From contig JACCIC010000098.1 of the NCBI GenBank assembly GCA_018907035.1, forward strand, positions 1,028,501-1,092,500: DNA of 64,000 nt. Direction: 5' to 3'. A model generated the notes under the pieces. That model did no database searches, was not told where the DNA came from, and was given only the letters and a program-made list of their open reading frames with translations. The DNA comes from Sycobia sp. Sy_11 (lineage: Eukaryota; Arthropoda; Insecta; Hymenoptera; Epichrysomallidae). Both the position numbers and the translations under genes were made by a program. This document shows positions 63,191-64,000 of the stretch, one piece after another (within the stretch, counting starts at the first letter, position 1; each line of letters begins with the position of its first letter).

Positions 63191-63194
<4 letters not shown>

Positions 63195-63390
63195 ACGATT
63201 GTGCCAATAAAAACCATTTTGTGACAAACAAAAAAAAAACAATTGCCGTAAGTTTGTACACCTGGATTTAATCTGTCGATCGCCGAACCCGTCAGTGCGA
63301 CCAGTTATATATCTTGGTGTAATAATTTTAAACGTTTGTTTTGTCACGCAACGGTATTTTGCTGCCGTATAATGGTGATTTATGATGCAC

Positions 63391-63398
63391 TGACGTCA
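63391..63398. promoter_or_regulatory. full CRE palindrome TGACGTCA
   Basis: Exact 8-bp CREB/ATF consensus. A random 64-kb sequence contains about one such word, so it is weak evidence alone. Confidence 0.3.
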
Positions 63399-63740
63399 TC
63401 ATGGCGCGTAAAAGAGATTCAAAGCCCTCGTTACATTTTACGCCCTAGGCAAAAATTAATTGCAGCGCAAATGAGAAGGTTGCCAACGAAAATGGACTTA
63501 TGTCACCATTAGCTAGAGCTATCGTTTAAATATATAAAGGTAATAAAAGGATGTCAATGGAAACGTCCATCGCCTGTACGAGGGCGCCACTGTACAAACG
63601 TAAAAATGCCTTACAAGCGTGCATTCAAATGCCTGTACAGTAACAAAGTCCTAACTAACGTTTAAATTGCATCAGAGAAGTAGGTGAACCCCTAACTTTA
63701 AGTCGAGCACAATGTAGTCATATTTGCATACAGTATCGCA

Positions 63741-63821
63741 CAAATCCATAGGAACTAGGGACTATCCGGACAAGTTAGGGATGATGTTACAAAGTTAGGG
63801 ACAATCGCGTCAAATTTAGGG
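63741..63821 (+). repeat. degenerate 20-bp tandem units ending in TAGGG
   Basis: Four units end at 63760, 63780, 63800 and 63821, with the shared pattern A-n-n-A-T, five variable bases, then CAA(A/G)TTAGGG in the last three. An inverted ACCCCTAACTTTAAG lies at 63688-63702. Confidence 0.6.
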
Positions 63822-64000
63822 TCGAATTTATATCTGCACTTTCGCCGTAAATTCATTCGTTTGAACGCCACTTCCCAGTCTTACAACAGCAGACAACGAA
63901 ACACAAGAATTAATCAAACGAATGCTCAATAATATTGAACGAATAAATACAATAAATATTTTTGACTTTTTTATATAATGAATTTAATGCAATTACGTAT

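Larger units (their letters stand above)
62567..64000. other. intergenic, no gene recognised
   Basis: Contains two TA arrays, two CTCF-like words (62761-62774, 63579-63590), a CRE palindrome (63391-63398) and 20-bp phased TTAGGG units (63741-63821). Confidence 0.5.

Noticed and set aside
1..64000. tRNA, rRNA, snRNA or known insect miRNA genes
   Set aside because: Read for B-box-like GGTTCGAATCC words and for common insect miRNA seeds by eye; nothing convincing. A tRNAscan and covariance-model search would settle it.

Overview
The window looks like nuclear DNA of an insect, most likely a hymenopteran. It is AT-rich with scattered CpG-rich patches, contains a split arthropod cuticle gene with kilobase-sized introns, and carries about 24 (TA)n arrays of 36 bp or more plus long (GT)n, (GA)n and (CT)n arrays. 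The placement in Hymenoptera is an inference from texture, not from a marker gene.

Only one gene is recognised with confidence. It is the 5' two-fifths of a chitin deacetylase 2 (vermiform) gene on the minus strand, from a start codon at 13245 to a splice donor at 454; the gene leaves the window at its left edge. Five coding exons are present: signal peptide (13191-13245), first third of the chitin-binding CBM14 domain (11317-11446), two alternative versions of the rest of that domain (7299-7429 and 6933-7045), and the LDL-receptor class A domain (454-603). The catalytic polysaccharide-deacetylase domain lies beyond position 1. The two alternative exons have matching phases (2 in, 1 out). Reading frame alone forbids using both or neither, so they are mutually exclusive. 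They differ by six residues between cysteines 3 and 4 of CBM14, and the upstream one has a visibly weaker acceptor. Two TATA/initiator pairs lie upstream of the start codon.

From about 14 kb to 64 kb no gene is recognised. The region reads as intergenic or very long intronic DNA. It holds a decayed Tc1/mariner transposase (about 40009-41070, minus strand), a 237-bp MITE-like inverted repeat with 58-bp arms and a GTAA flanking duplication (15182-15418), microsatellites, GC-rich patches (about 29.2-30.1, 31.1-32.05, 34.6-35.6, 43.6-43.95 and 48.1-48.75 kb), and a microsatellite-poor tract (about 20.75-26.5 kb) with protein-like but stop-riddled stretches. One unrecognised plus-strand open frame ends at a consensus splice donor (49287-49503).

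No tRNA, rRNA, CRISPR, operon or bacterial-type feature was seen. A small number of candidate regulatory patterns (20-bp phased TTAGGG units, CTCF-like motifs, a full CRE palindrome, a cluster of GTAAATA palindromes) are reported as findings.
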